This document shows positions 49,001 through 59,849 of a stretch of DNA of 64,000 nt, piece by piece. The translations under genes and the position numbers were made by a program. The stretch comes from Carposina sasakii (taxonomy: Eukaryota > Arthropoda > Insecta > Lepidoptera > Carposinidae). The DNA is taken from positions 3,295,115-3,359,114 of the forward strand of contig CP053161.1 in assembly GCA_014607495.2 (NCBI GenBank). The letters are read 5' to 3'. The notes under the pieces were generated by a model that was not told the origin of the DNA, ran no database searches, and was given only the letters and a program-made list of their open reading frames with translations. The stretch's first letter is position 1. Each line of letters begins with the position of its first letter.

Positions 49001-52000
49001 AGGATCTAGTCCAGACTTAGTATCGACTAGAACAGCCCTAAGTAGGCAGTATTTAGGACATCATAGTCACAATGTAGTCAATTACGGACGACCGAACGTC
49101 GTACAAACAGCGCACGGCACTTATAATAATCTAGCGTCAGTTTTAGAGCCAAATCCACATGTTATTATAGACCCGCATCACATATCCGACAATATACAGA
49201 AGGCGTACGACGAAAGAGGGAATATTATGTATTCCATGCCAATGCATAGGATACCTTATCAGCGCCATCTAGTTGTGCCCCAGACGATTAAATTAAATGA
49301 CACGCAAGAACCCATCTACGAGAACGTACCGTTGCCGTGGCAAAACGATAAAGTCAGGCATCGAGCGCAAAGTCTGACCACAACAGATGAGATAGCACGA
49401 CTGAGCGAAAGAAACAGCAGTCATCCAGCCATCCACAACTATACCAAACCTAATTTGAACGTGCCAAATTATGTGCCAACAAAACTAGACAACTCTGACG
49501 GCCATTACGTCAACGCGCAGATTATAAAAGGCGTCAGGGAGTCCAGTGAACCCAAAGATATACACGTATCTAACCGATCGATAAATCGAAACGACGACTT
49601 CGAGAACATAACGCTCACCGTCGATCGTATGTCGATAAAAAATGAAGAGAATTACGACGAAACGCCCTACCAGAGCTTGTCCACCCACAAAGTATCGAAT
49701 AACAACACGATAAGCAAATCGAGCGATAACGTGACATCGATTATCGTTCCCGACGTCAACTCGAACGTATCGCATTCCCATAGCAGCGACCGCGACAGTG
49801 CTTTGTCGAGTTCTATCATGAATTCCACTTACAGCACCAGCATAGAACTGGATTCGACTAACACGACGAAAAGTAGTGTGAGTAGCAAGGAGAAAAAGAG
49901 ACGGAGATGGGGCATGTTTATGGGGCGTGGGACAAAGACGGCAGATGTGAAAAGTGCCACGTTGGGAAGGGATAAGGCGAAAGCGGCGCCCCCTGTGAAC
50001 AAGCATAGATGGTCGACTGGCCTGCCCAAGTTTCAGCCATTACCTCCGAGTATTACCAAAGAAACATTGGTGAGTGTTGTCAAATATTTGCACACTAATC
50101 ATGTCCCTATTAAATTACACGTAATGCCTATTTACTGCCACTGAAATATCCTGTAAGATTTTTGTGTTGTTGGTATTAAAAGCAATTAGTAGATATAAAT
50201 TAAACAGAATGATTACATGCTGTGATTGATTTTATAAATGCCGTGTTACCATCAAATAAATATGTAAAATCATATCTATTTCGTTATTACAAATAGTGAC
50301 CAACAAAGTTAGTTGGGTTGACAAGTCCATTCTGAATGTGTTAAATTAATAATTACAAGATCATCTAACTGTACACAAGTTACTAATTCTGTTCACGCAT
50401 TTGAACCTTTGTTTTATTTACGTACATACGAACGTATTCCCATTATATTCCTAGGGGATACGCGACAATATTTTTAAAAAACATTATATTATATTATATG
50501 TAAACAGGCAGGCAGTTGAGGCAACGTTCCTGTACTGAATGTTCTCCTTATTTTTCATCAATCAAGTTTTTTTTGAGATTATTGACTCCATTCTTCTGGA
50601 GTTTGTTCCAGCATACCCTGGGTAATAAAGTGCGGGGATTGCTGGAGATGCCTGTCTAAGTTTTTAATATGACCTCGTAGGTATTTTATTACGTCAAACA
50701 AAAAATCTTGTTGAGTAAATAGACTGCTCTACGTTCTTTCTTGTGATAAATGCACTTTTTTCATATGAACTTTTTTAGCTTCCTCGGTATCGTAGCACCT
50801 TTCAAGCAAATCAAACATGATTTTTTCACGAAAAATAATTAATATCTGTCTATAAAAATCAATAAATGGTCGAGCATTCATAAACATGAAGTGGCCAATA
50901 GACCACTCGTTAAATAAATTTCACGATTTTGTCATCCACGTTTGGCCAAATCATTAACAGGGTGTCCATAAAATCCGAATGTGGTAAAGCTTACACCATA
51001 TATAAGTATACCATAAGGTATGATGGTATGATTTTTTTTGCTATTATTTATGTGATATTTTCACAATATAATATTTAAAAACATAAAAGACTTTACAAAA
51101 GCATTCGCATCTGGCACATCGCCGGACGCTGCCTGGGCACGCTCGCTCCGCTCGCTCGGCTCGTGCGTCATTTGTCATAGTCTAACTAACCTAACCTAAC
51201 CTTCGTATCTAAGGTTTTTGTTTAACAATATTATTATAAACCACCATTAAGTCTAATATACATTATACAATATAACACACTATCCGTGAACTTCTTCTGC
51301 ATAGTCACCCTACTCTCTTTAATTTGTTTTAAACCTAAAAAGAAAAATCCGCCATCTTCACACATAAATAAAACGCGCGCAGCGCCTCTACCGTATTCAT
51401 GTAACTATTTTACGATATGATCAAAATCTTGACCACTTCATGAAATGATCGGGCGTTTAGTTGCCCATATCGAGAAACGATTGTTTAATCATCGATCTGC
51501 CCAAACATATCATGTGTGGCCAATAGACAGTTGAACTTTTCATGAAATGCGACCAGTTATGAAATGCTCGACCATTTCATGAAATGATCAATTCTACGAT
51601 ATGGCCACGACATATATATATATATCCGTATTTTTACATTTTACCTTACAGTGTCAACTACTAGAACGCAAGCTATCGGACGAGCAACTGGCGTTCGCGT
51701 TCGAGCAGATCCCGAAAGGCAGAGAGAACGAGGCGCCCAGCGCGGCGGCGCTAGTTTCTGCGCGGGGCTCGCTGGACTCGTTGCCGTATGATGACAATCG
51801 CGTCAGGTTACTCGCCACGCCGCAAAATCCGCACGGGTATATCAATGCTAGTCATATAACGGTGAGTTTTCAATTATTATTTACAAAGTTGGTTGGTCAC
51901 ATATAAACTCCTACGCCCATTTAATTCCATACAAAGTAGATATCTCATCATTTGCCCCATAGAAACATGATTTCCCCTCCTCTTTTGTTTTTTCTCACCA

Positions 52001-55000
52001 CTTAGGTCCTATACAGGATGATTTTTGGTCGTCAACGTACCCGAAAACTACGGAATCTCCTCATCATCACGATCATTTTTCTCCATGGAAGCATACCTGG
52101 GAAGTGTCTGGTTTCCAAAATATTAGGGTCCAAAGTTGAGTAAATAGACTGCGTTTTGCTGCATAAATGCACATAGACGCGCGTAGAAAGATTTTTTCAC
52201 GAGAAATAATTAATATCTGTCTATAAAAAAACTAACATAAACACTAGACACTATAAATTTCGCCCGATCAAGTAATAATAAATAAAAAAACAAAAAAAAA
52301 TCCCAGCTTTTTTTTGGCATAAACTTACTTTATTTGATGTATAGAGTACGTACCCTTCGTTAATGGTGGCCACAAAAAAACACCCTGTATAAATAGATGT
52401 TTCTCCACCTTTTGGTCCCACATAAACTACTTCCGGTCCTCCCCGTTTGTAGTCACATATAAACTAGATATCCCCAATTTTGGCCCCATATAAACTAGAA
52501 CCTTCCCGTCCTTTTTGGTCACATAAAAATTAGAATTCCCCCATCCAGATGACGGTAGGCAGCAAACAGCGGTTTTACGTGATAGCGAGCCTGTCGCCCG
52601 ACTCGCCCGGCCCGCCCGCCCAGCTCGCCCCACTGGCCCCGCCCCCCTCAGGGCGGGCCTTGGTGTGGGAGTGCGTGTGGCAGGTGGGGGCCAGGCTGGT
52701 AGTGTCAGTGGGAGACTGTCTAGCGCCCACTTCTATGGGCACGGCCACTTATGGACAGGTATGTTTGGTTTTCTACAGGTTTTCACATAGGTAACAGAAA
52801 CACAGGAGATGGGCCGCTAAGCGCACTTAGTTTGAGTTCTGATGTAAGCGGCTATAAGCCAATACATTGACATCAAATAATAACACAAATTACACCCAAC
52901 ATTGATAAATCTCTGACACTACACATTTAAGCGGTCCTCATTGGCGCGCACACATTGCTATCTACTGTGTAAGTACGCGCCTCATATAGCAAATACATTC
53001 AACAAATTCACACGTACGCTAGTGATTGACTCGAAAATTTGTTATCGAGCACTTGCGTGGTTGCAATCGCGAACAATTTAGGCTTTAGAGTGGTCAATAC
53101 AATTTTAAACATGTTTTTACTTAGCTTCATCTTAAAATTCAACCTACTTTTTCTACTTCTCGTTGCGGTTGAGCTAATTTTGAGTTGCATCACAGTAAAC
53201 ACGTAAACTAGAGATCCCGCTAGTATATGACTAAACAACAGTTGGATTTTGAGAAATTAACAAAATATTCTGAAATATTTAAGACCGATAACACAAAGTG
53301 GTAAGTAACTACTTTATAGTAACTATTTTACAGTTAAATAATATTTTTTTATATTATAATTTTAAAAAATATTTATTAATAAGAAACACAGAAATAAAGA
53401 AAGTTGACTTTGCACACATCTACATTAATTTAGGTACTTTGTTACACTAATAATAATAAGTAATTCCCATTGTTTTAATAAACATAATATTTTTTAAACT
53501 CTCAAAATTATCTACTTAACATTAGTTATTACTCGAGGTACTATTCGCGGCAACGTGACGTATCGCAACAAGAAATGCAGGTACAACTCTATGTCAAAGC
53601 GCTTACAGCGGCCGTGCGCGGGACCCGATTCAATATGCGCATTACATACTCGGCAAACTGATTTCAACACCAGGCACGCTACACTAGCGAGCAATTTTAG
53701 GTTCAATCTAGGTACATTGTCATAGTGAAAATTATTTTAACGAAATAAAATGAAATTTGGGTATAAATGCAAAAACAAAATTGTATTGTACTACCTATGA
53801 AAAGTGACCCCTTAAGTTTATGGTCACTTCGATTCTTGCACACAACCACTGAACAAGCAGGCATTATAAAAAAACACTCCCGTGTGACGCGTAGGCAATC
53901 AAGTCGACTGATTGCGTTTCGCGATGTTTGCCTATTTTGTTCAAGTTCAATTACACCGCCCACGCCCCACGGCCACTCTAAGATCTTGTGGGTTTTCATG
54001 TCCTATCACTAGAATATATCAGCTGTAGCTCCTTCTATGCATGTTGTAAGAGTCGAATAAAGAAGTTCGAGTAATGTCTCAGGCGATAAGTTAGCAACTA
54101 GTCACTGATGAGATCTGTCCCTGCTGTGCACTGGCGGCTCGTCCTAAGGAGCGCTGGTGCAGTGCACTCCCACCCACCAAGATTACATTGGCAATCTATA
54201 TTTCTCTATATTTATAATTATCTTTCAATTGCTATGTTTATACAATAGTGTCTAGGCGTTCGTTTCAAGTAAGTTGTAATCTTATGTATCGAGTGGAGCG
54301 CTAGCGATCGCGCTCCAATGAAACTAAATCTGGTACGATTCCTAGTACTGTATTCAATGAGTGCGAAAGAGACATACCGACATAGGCCGGCGCGTGAAAC
54401 AGAAGATTTCGTATGAAAAATTAGCCTAATTTTAAGCGCCGCTCACATTAATTCGAAGTGTGCGTATGTGGCCACTAGATATCGCTTACTCCAAATTAGA
54501 ACGCGATATGGTTGTCTTTAATGTGTTTCATTAGGTCATCTGAATTTTAATAAGAGTGAGGTTGCACTTGCATCATTTCATTCGTTTAAGGGAGAGAACA
54601 CGCGCGTGGCGCGTTTCCAAACTGTAATTTTGCATGCGCTCATATTGTGAACCCCCATCTAAAAATATCAGGAGCCGCCCCTGCTGCTATGGTAAACAAA
54701 CGTGGCCGTAAGATCTGTTCCGTCGGTTTTGACTATGTAACGTAAGGTTGCGTTCGTTACTATAGAATGGGTAAGAGGAAAGAAAAAAGAAAAGAACGCC
54801 TCTTGGTTTTGTCATTCATTCTTTGAAATTAAATTATTATTTTATCAAACTAGTGGACGTAGGCGACTCGGTCCGCGTGTACTACGGAAAAAACAATTTC
54901 GAATTTATCCGGGATAAAAAGTAGCCTATAAAGTATCTGTACCTGACACAATATATTCCTGAACAACTGCATCGAAATCGGTTCAGCCGTTTCTGAGATT

Positions 55001-58000
55001 AGCGTGCACAAACACACAGACAAAACGACAAACAGACAAAAATTCTTAAAATCACTCTGTTGGTTACTATTGCGTTGATAAAGGTCTCCTATAATATTTT
55101 TTCTCATATATCTTCCATGTACAGTGATCTGTTACATTTTTATTATATATATAGAATAGAAGATATATTGTATTAAATGCTCGTGTTTTTTAAGATAGTA
55201 AAATAGCGGTGTAATGAGCCATCTAGAACGTGATCAAACTTGCCCAGTTTCCTAAATATAAACGTCGCCTATGTATTCGATTTCGGATCGAAGCGCGATT
55301 TCTAACCAGCGGTAAATGCGGTAATTGACACCGTTATTTACATGGAAACAACAATCAATTATTGCTTTATATGACGTCATTCGCCGCTATATCACAGACG
55401 TTATATTACGACACAACTGTTTAATAGCAAATGCTTTAGTGCTGGTATAGCAACTATAACGAAGAACTGATGGCCGATGAAGTCGGAAAGTTCTAGAGTG
55501 GATACCACGTATCGGCAAACGCAGCGTGGGAAGGCCACTCGCCAGGTGGACGGACGACCTGGCTAAGGTCGCGGGCGTCGGTTGGATGCAGGCTGTTTCC
55601 GACCGATTGGAGTGGAGGTTGTTAGGGGAGGCAGTCCAACAGTGGACTTCTCAGGGCTGTAAATGATGATGATGATAGATAGCAACCATAAAACCGTATT
55701 GTCCCCCAGTTCCAGGTGACGTTCTCGCAGTTGTCTCCGTGTGCGTGGGGCGGGTCCATGCGCGTGCGGGTGGCGCGGGGCGGCGGGGCGGGCGGCGCGG
55801 GGCGGGCGGCGCGGGGCGCGGGGCGCGGGCGGCGCCAGGGAGCTGTGGTTACTGCATTATACTAGTCTGCCGCATTCGGGGGAACGGGTTTCAGGCTGTT
55901 TGGGTACGTATAATACTTGTTTAAAGTTATTTCTTGTCACTAGGTTGCATGTCTGTGTATTATTCATTTTAAGATAGATATACGGAGGAGCGTATTTTTT
56001 TTCCCCAATAAATGGCAAAAACAAATCGAGTCATTCAGCCATCATAACCCGAATTGGTTTGACATTTTCTAATATTACAAAGCAAAAGCCGCGTGGTGCC
56101 GGCAGAATAGAATTCGTACCACCCCATGTCTGCCCGTGGGTATCGTACGAGGCGATTAAGGGTGTCCGGGAGGTGGGCAGCAGCGCCTCCCGTGTTGAAA
56201 CATAGTCCAAAATACAAACTGCGGTCACCAACCCCCCTGCCCAGCGTGGTGACTATGGGCAAATACCCCCCATGGCAGTCTTGTGGCGTGCCCTGGGGTG
56301 GCCTACGTCCAGCAGTGGACTGCAATAGGCTGATGATGATGACAAAGAAAAAAGTATTCATTTTTAGGGTTCCGTACGTCTGAATACAAAAACGGAACCC
56401 TTATAGGATCACTCGTGTGTCTGTCCGTCCGTCGCTTACAGTCAATTATCTCCGAATCTATTAGACCGATTTAAGTTGAAATTTGGTACACATATCAATT
56501 CCTGTGACCCAAACACAGAGGTGTGACGTGAGCAGATGAAATCTGTATATGGGGGGTCATTTTTGGGGGGGAAGGGGAAAATTAAAAAAAAAAAATTCTG
56601 AAAACTGCATCGTGTGGCATATCAAATGAAAGGTCTTGTTGAGAAGATCTTAAATGTATTTTTTTGTAATTTTAAAATAAATAGTTTCCAAGTTATTCAA
56701 GAAAATAGACGAAAATTGACCATTCCCCCCCCCCCCTTATCTCCGAAACTACTGAACCTAAAATTTAAAAAAAAAATACAGAAATTAATTTTCTCCTTAT
56801 AGATTATAGGAAAACCTATAAGAAGTCCATGATATTAAAATAACATGGTAAATCACTCAATATTGTGCGTACCAACTTACATTTGCAGGTGGAATGTGTG
56901 GGAGAACATATTTTTTAACTCCAATGTTAAGTTTTGTTGAATCGGTTTGTAAATGAATATTTAATGAAAAAAATAAGCCCACAATGAGCATTCTACGACC
57001 AATATTTTAGGAGATATTAATAGATAACATCGTACGGAACCCTCTTCACGCGAGTTCAACTCGCACTTGTCGGCTTTTTTAAATACATTCAACACTATCA
57101 AGACATTATATAAAAATACGTCAAATGCTTGCATTCGAGTACCTAAATGCCAATTTATTAGGTACTTTAAAGTTTTTCCGGTAGGCTGATTACGTAACTT
57201 GGAATACATATATATAATCACGCCTTTATCCCTTACGGGGTAGGCAGAGCACCAAGGGCCGATAGAACCACATGGTGCCACTTCTGACCAATTTTGAGGG
57301 TATAGTTGAGATGTACAAGTTCGGTTAGTAGTGACAGGTGGTCAGCCCATCGCCTACAAAACACCAAGACCCTCTTGTCCCTCTACTGACTTGTACAGTA
57401 TGCCCAGAAAGAGAAGCAGCTCTTGGAATAAACTCATTTAATTTTTTAAAAAAACAACCCTCCTTTTGACGCAGTCGGGTAAAAACAAAAGTAAAGCATC
57501 GCGATCGCCTTGCAAGTTACGTGATTTCCCTGCCCGCCGCAAAAAGCAACAGACTGTATACTACATATAGTCCCCCACCCTTCGCTACAGAGTTCCTATC
57601 AGAACTGAACGCGCTCCGCCTGTCGTCCTGGCCGCCGCCGCCGCCGCCGCCGCTGTGCGCCGCCGCGCCGCTCGTGCTGTGCGGCGCGGGCGGCGCGGGG
57701 CCAGGTGCGGCCGGCGCGGGGGCGCTGCTGGCGGCTGAGCTATTGCTGCACGTGCTGGATGCTAACCAGGTATGTTAGGATTTACTTAGATTATCAACAC
57801 GTATTTTTTCCCTTACATGCAAGATCAGTAATCTAGGAAAAGATCAAGAATACCCTAAGCGACCGTGCATCCGGGACAGAGGCGTGTTTTTATATATGAA
57901 AAATTCTCTCTGATATAATTAGCTCCGTAGCCGTTAACTACTTACATTTTTGAATAAGAGAAATTCCAGGACGTGCTGCCCTTTTGGCTTTCAGTTCAAG

Positions 58001-58505
58001 GCGCTTATGAGTTTTTTCACGCTTTTTAATAAAACATACTCTATATTGTTCCATTTTTAACACAAAATGTCGCGCACAACCATTTTAAATATTTTTTTCA
58101 AAGAAAAACTGCGAATTAACTGAAAAAGCCTGTATATCCAATGTAGAATAGAAATACAATTATGAACAAGTATAAGTCTAATAATATAGAAATTATGTAT
58201 AAAAAAATATAGACTGCCTATGTAATCTTCATGGGTAGGAGTGCACTGCACCAGCGCTCTTTAGGACAAGCCGCCTCTGCCTATAACTAAATATCTAAGC
58301 GGAGATTTCAATTATTATAAGTTCTGTCTGTACCCTAATTGGCAAATAAACATTTGATTTGATTATCTTTCCTTAGGAGCTGGACATCCCACGAACCATA
58401 GCATTGCTTCACCAGCAGCGAGCCAACCTCATCCCTTCGTTAGAACACTACCGCTTCCTCCATCAGGTGTTACTACAATACCTTAAACAGTCCAGACTCA
58501 TCTAA
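40026..58505 (+). CDS. Pez: Pez (PTPN14/PTPN21 orthologue), pseudophosphatase-like
   Basis: A FERM-domain tyrosine-phosphatase-family protein of the cell cortex; fly Pez acts with Kibra in Hippo signalling. Exons: 40026-40658, 42781-42947, 44007-44202, 47637-47746, 48518-50069, 51652-51861, 52549-52758, 55710-55903, 57591-57769, 58377-58505, about 1,192 residues, the usual family length. FERM occupies roughly residues 20-330 (SVDSTGQECLDNV, QLRWVQLERPLKRQLDKYA). The linker has SLLPSYRPAPDYETAIQQKY, PPPPY (494-498), STPDLA and VSGSSPDLV, matching PTPN14/21 in order. The phosphatase domain keeps HGYINASHI but the WPD loop is LPH and the P-loop is LCGAGGAGPG (Cys about 1121, no catalytic Arg). 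The C-terminus ends LKQSRLI as in vertebrates. All junctions are GT/AG and in phase except that exon 8 changes frame internally (one base too many or two too few) within a GC-rich run. Confidence 0.93.
41402..41674 (+). repeat. R1 full-length copy, Pez intron 1
   Basis: Complete R1 from (CATA)n to CACTCCCAGAGCAGCATAGA, with a small insertion near 41434 (GAGTA) relative to other copies. Just upstream, 41225-41340 contains TTAGCACAGATATGATAAT, shared with the start of the 3.2-kb duplicated blocks. Confidence 0.75.
42265..42740. pseudogene. Two opposed LINE 3'-end remnants
   Basis: 42265-42420 is a minus-strand LINE tail (TGCAGTCCACTGCTGGACTT). 42480-42740 is a plus-strand one reading GKRSVGRP-like residues, then GTCCAGCAGTGGACTGCAAT and GGCTGATGATGATG. 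Together they form an imperfect inverted pair directly upstream of Pez exon 2 (42781). Confidence 0.65.
43021..43690 (+). repeat. R1 copy split by a hAT element
   Basis: The first part of R1 (43021-43061) stops at TTCCCTTACGG. R1 resumes at CCTTACGGGATAGGCAGAGC (43455) and continues to its normal end near 43690. The gap is the hAT element at 43062-43454. Confidence 0.85.
43062..43454. mobile_element. 393-bp hAT MITE with exact 8-bp TSD
   Basis: It starts CAGGGTTTCTGAAAG and ends CGTTTGAGTAACCCTG, imperfect inverted ends. The 8-mer CCTTACGG lies on both sides (43054-43061 and 43455-43462). Since the target is a known repeat (R1), the empty site can be read from other copies and confirms the duplication. 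Confidence 0.9.
44225..44290 (-). repeat. LINE tail fragment
   Basis: TGCAGTCCACTGCTGGACGT and GGCCTCCCCCAG on the plus strand are the reverse of the common LINE 3' end. It starts about 20 bp after Pez exon 3. Confidence 0.6.
44334..44508. mobile_element. 175-bp hAT MITE, copy 2
   Basis: Starts CAGTGGTTCCCAAAGTGG and ends AAAGTTTGGGAACCCCTG. The flanking 8-mers CCCTAGAC and CCCTAAAC differ at one base. Exactly the same length as the copy at 12823-12997 and alignable throughout. Confidence 0.8.
44964..45165. repeat. R2 partial copy
   Basis: ACTAGTGGACGCCCGCGACT to the CATCGATCCGTTAC region of R2, followed by a different decayed element at about 45178-45410 whose tail has (CAAA)n and TTTATAATATTATTATATTA. 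Confidence 0.7.
45482..45809. repeat. R2 copy, reverse orientation
   Basis: The opposite orientation of R2 to 44964-45165, ending CGCGTCCACTAGT. The two copies form an inverted pair about 320 bp apart in Pez intron 3. Confidence 0.75.
46179..46297 (+). repeat. R1 fragment
   Basis: The first third of R1 with (CATA)n start, truncated after the AGATGTACAAATTCTGTTAG region. Confidence 0.7.
46716..46962. mobile_element. MITE of the TACAGGGTGTAACA family
   Basis: Both ends intact with TA flanks; a short deletion near the right end removes the AGCTTTTCGCTTAAC motif that other copies carry. Confidence 0.8.
47773..48085. repeat. R2 full-length copy
   Basis: Runs from ACTAGTGGACGCCCGCGACT, about 25 bp after Pez exon 4, to the ACAGCGATCCGTTACATTTT end. 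A SINE-B fragment follows at about 48085-48200. Confidence 0.75.
52012..52389. mobile_element. MITE with TACAGGATGATTTTTGG end
   Basis: Begins TACAGGATGATTTTTGGTCG and ends CACAAAAAAACACCCTGTA with TA flanks. An inverse-orientation copy is nested at 60079-60483, and partial copies lie at about 47218-47310 and 50640-50880. Non-coding. Confidence 0.75.
54129..54683. mobile_element. 555-bp hAT MITE with 8-bp TSD
   Basis: The left end CACTGGCGGCTCGTCC and right end GGAGCCGCCCCTG are related inverted ends. The flanking 8-mers CTGCTGTG (54121-54128) and CTGCTATG (54684-54691) match at seven of eight bases. A related end in reverse lies near 58225-58280. Confidence 0.75.
54849..55155. repeat. R2 copy, Pez intron 7
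   Basis: ACTAGTGGACGTAGGCGACT to CAGTGATCTGTTACATTTTT; the same orientation as 47773-48085. Confidence 0.7.
55490..55675 (+). pseudogene. LINE C-terminal remnant
   Basis: Reads RIGKRSVGRPLARWTDDLAK, then a GVGWMQAVSDRLEWR-like run and LGEAVQQWTSQGC before a stop, followed by ATGATGATGAT. This is the end of a non-LTR retrotransposon polyprotein, the best-preserved copy in the window, located 35 bp upstream of Pez exon 8. Confidence 0.8.
55710..55903 (+). other. Pez: Pez exon 8 with internal frameshift
   Basis: The upstream phase gives FQVTFSQLSPCAWGGSMRVR, aligning with the family's KFKVTTKF segment. Read through, that frame stops at TAG near 55862. The downstream half aligns only in the next frame: RELWLLHYTSLPHSGERVSG, equivalent to the HLQYTDWPDHG region, and joins exon 9 in phase. 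The change must fall within the GC-only tract at about 55765-55840, where homopolymers and CGGGG repeats make base-count errors likely. A real lesion would remove the end of the phosphatase domain. Confidence 0.8.
56080..56345 (+). pseudogene. LINE 3'-end remnant
   Basis: GCCGCGTGGTGCCGGCAGAA, then CCAGCAGTGGACTGCAATAG and GCTGATGATGATG. It matches the decayed segment at 12650-12790. Short frames only. Confidence 0.65.
56366..57081. repeat. Dispersed repeat starting AGGGTTCCGTACG
   Basis: It opens AGGGTTCCGTACGTCTGAAT and AACGGAACCCTTATAGGATC, and ends near TCAACTCGCACTTGTCGGC. I recognise this as a widespread arthropod repeat type. It includes a C-run at about 56727-56738. No intact coding frame. 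Confidence 0.6.
57206..57424 (+). repeat. R1 copy, Pez intron 8
   Basis: R1 from ATACATATATATAATCACGC to AAGAGAAGCAGCTC, lacking the final T-rich tail. It ends about 170 bp before Pez exon 9. Confidence 0.75.
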
Positions 58506-59849
58506 CTGAGGTCTTTGTACCCCGGTTCTGGACTTAATGCCCTGTGTGGGGCTTAATGCCCTGTATGGGGACTTAATGCCCTGTATGAGGGCTTAAAGTC
58601 CTGTATGGGGACTTAATGCCCTGTATGGGGACGTAATGCCCTGTATAGGAACTTAGCTCCCTGGGGAATTATGCTCTGGATGGTGTCTAAATCTGTCTGG
58701 GGATTTCTTAAGCCATGAATGTGAATTAAATAATCTATATACAGGGTATTTTATCTACACCCTGTAGAGTATAATACGAGTAACTATATAATGTCATAAA
58801 TGAAAACTTAACAAAGGTTTTCTCCAAGTCAGAAATGAGGAGAAATGAAGACAGAACTATTAACTGGATATTTGAGGTTTGTATTGATGTTTATATCCCT
58901 GCACTGTAGCCTGCAGTAAAAATACATTAATATTGTTCGTGGCATCTTTATAACATGGGCAATGTATCCTATTATGTGAAGACTACTAACTACAGTTTGT
59001 AAGTTTGTTTCCTTTTTCCGCCAAAACTACCGAACGGATATTGATGGAACTCCTATGGCAGGCAGTTATACAGCTTGTAAGTATATCAGAATCACATCGG
59101 TTATATATTTCACGCGAAGGAAGTCGCAGGCGTCTGCTACTATGGTTTTTATTTTTTTATATTTGTCGAATTACTTTGGTGTGTAAATAAAATGAAAGCA
59201 GATCAATGTTGATCTAGTAATATGATAAGATACCTGAAATTAATGGATCACGGTTAAATAACTGATGCAAAATAACCTACTTTTGAGTGAGTTACGAGTA
59301 TCTAGGAGTACAGCAATTAAATTCTTCCTGCTACGTACGAATTATGAAATAAATGTGCCTGATGATATGCCATTGAGATTTGATTACCTATTTATCTGGT
59401 CTCACAAATGTTATAGCTAAACATTGACAAGAAAAGAATTTCAATTATACATTTATTTATATATAAATCCTGTAAGTAAATAATAACAAGTTCTCATTCT
59501 AATGCCTCCATTGTATAATAATATTTATATTCAAGAGTTATTATGTATTAGATTTTGTATGATTTTTTAAAATTTAATTTAGATGTAAGTGAAAATGATG
59601 TGCCTTAGAAATCAGAGATTATTTACGATCTGAATCTGCTCATGTGCCTTCTTAATTTAGTGTTAAAATAAAACAGCTCATTAAAATATGTTATTAATTT
59701 AAGTTGTCAGGCAGTTGAGATTTGTAGTTTAGATAGAAAAGATTAATAATGCAACTAAAAATTAGGTTCCAAAAATTTTGTACCTTTAACCGAAGTTTTT
59801 TTACATTGTATAAGGTCTACCAAAAAGTACTGAATATCTTTTGACCTTA
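58506..59849 (+). other. Pez 3' region and intergenic DNA
   Basis: After the Pez stop comes a minisatellite (58530-58665), then AT-rich DNA. 58990-59170 resembles a decayed dispersed element (CCAAAACTACCGAACGGATA). The first AATAAA I noticed is at 59186-59191 and could serve as the Pez polyadenylation signal. No gene is supported. Confidence 0.45.
58530..58665 (+). repeat. Pez: Minisatellite in the Pez 3' UTR
   Basis: About seven imperfect units of roughly 20 bp (GGACTTAATGCCCTGTATGG) follow the Pez stop codon by about 25 bp. Variants include GGGCTTAAAGTCCTGTATGG and GGACGTAATGCCCTGTATAG. It is probably transcribed in the 3' UTR. Confidence 0.8.

Noticed and set aside
49485..50006. 173-residue minus-strand frame within Pez exon 5
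   Set aside because: Antisense to a coding exon with strong PTPN14/21 linker motifs; no homology of its own.
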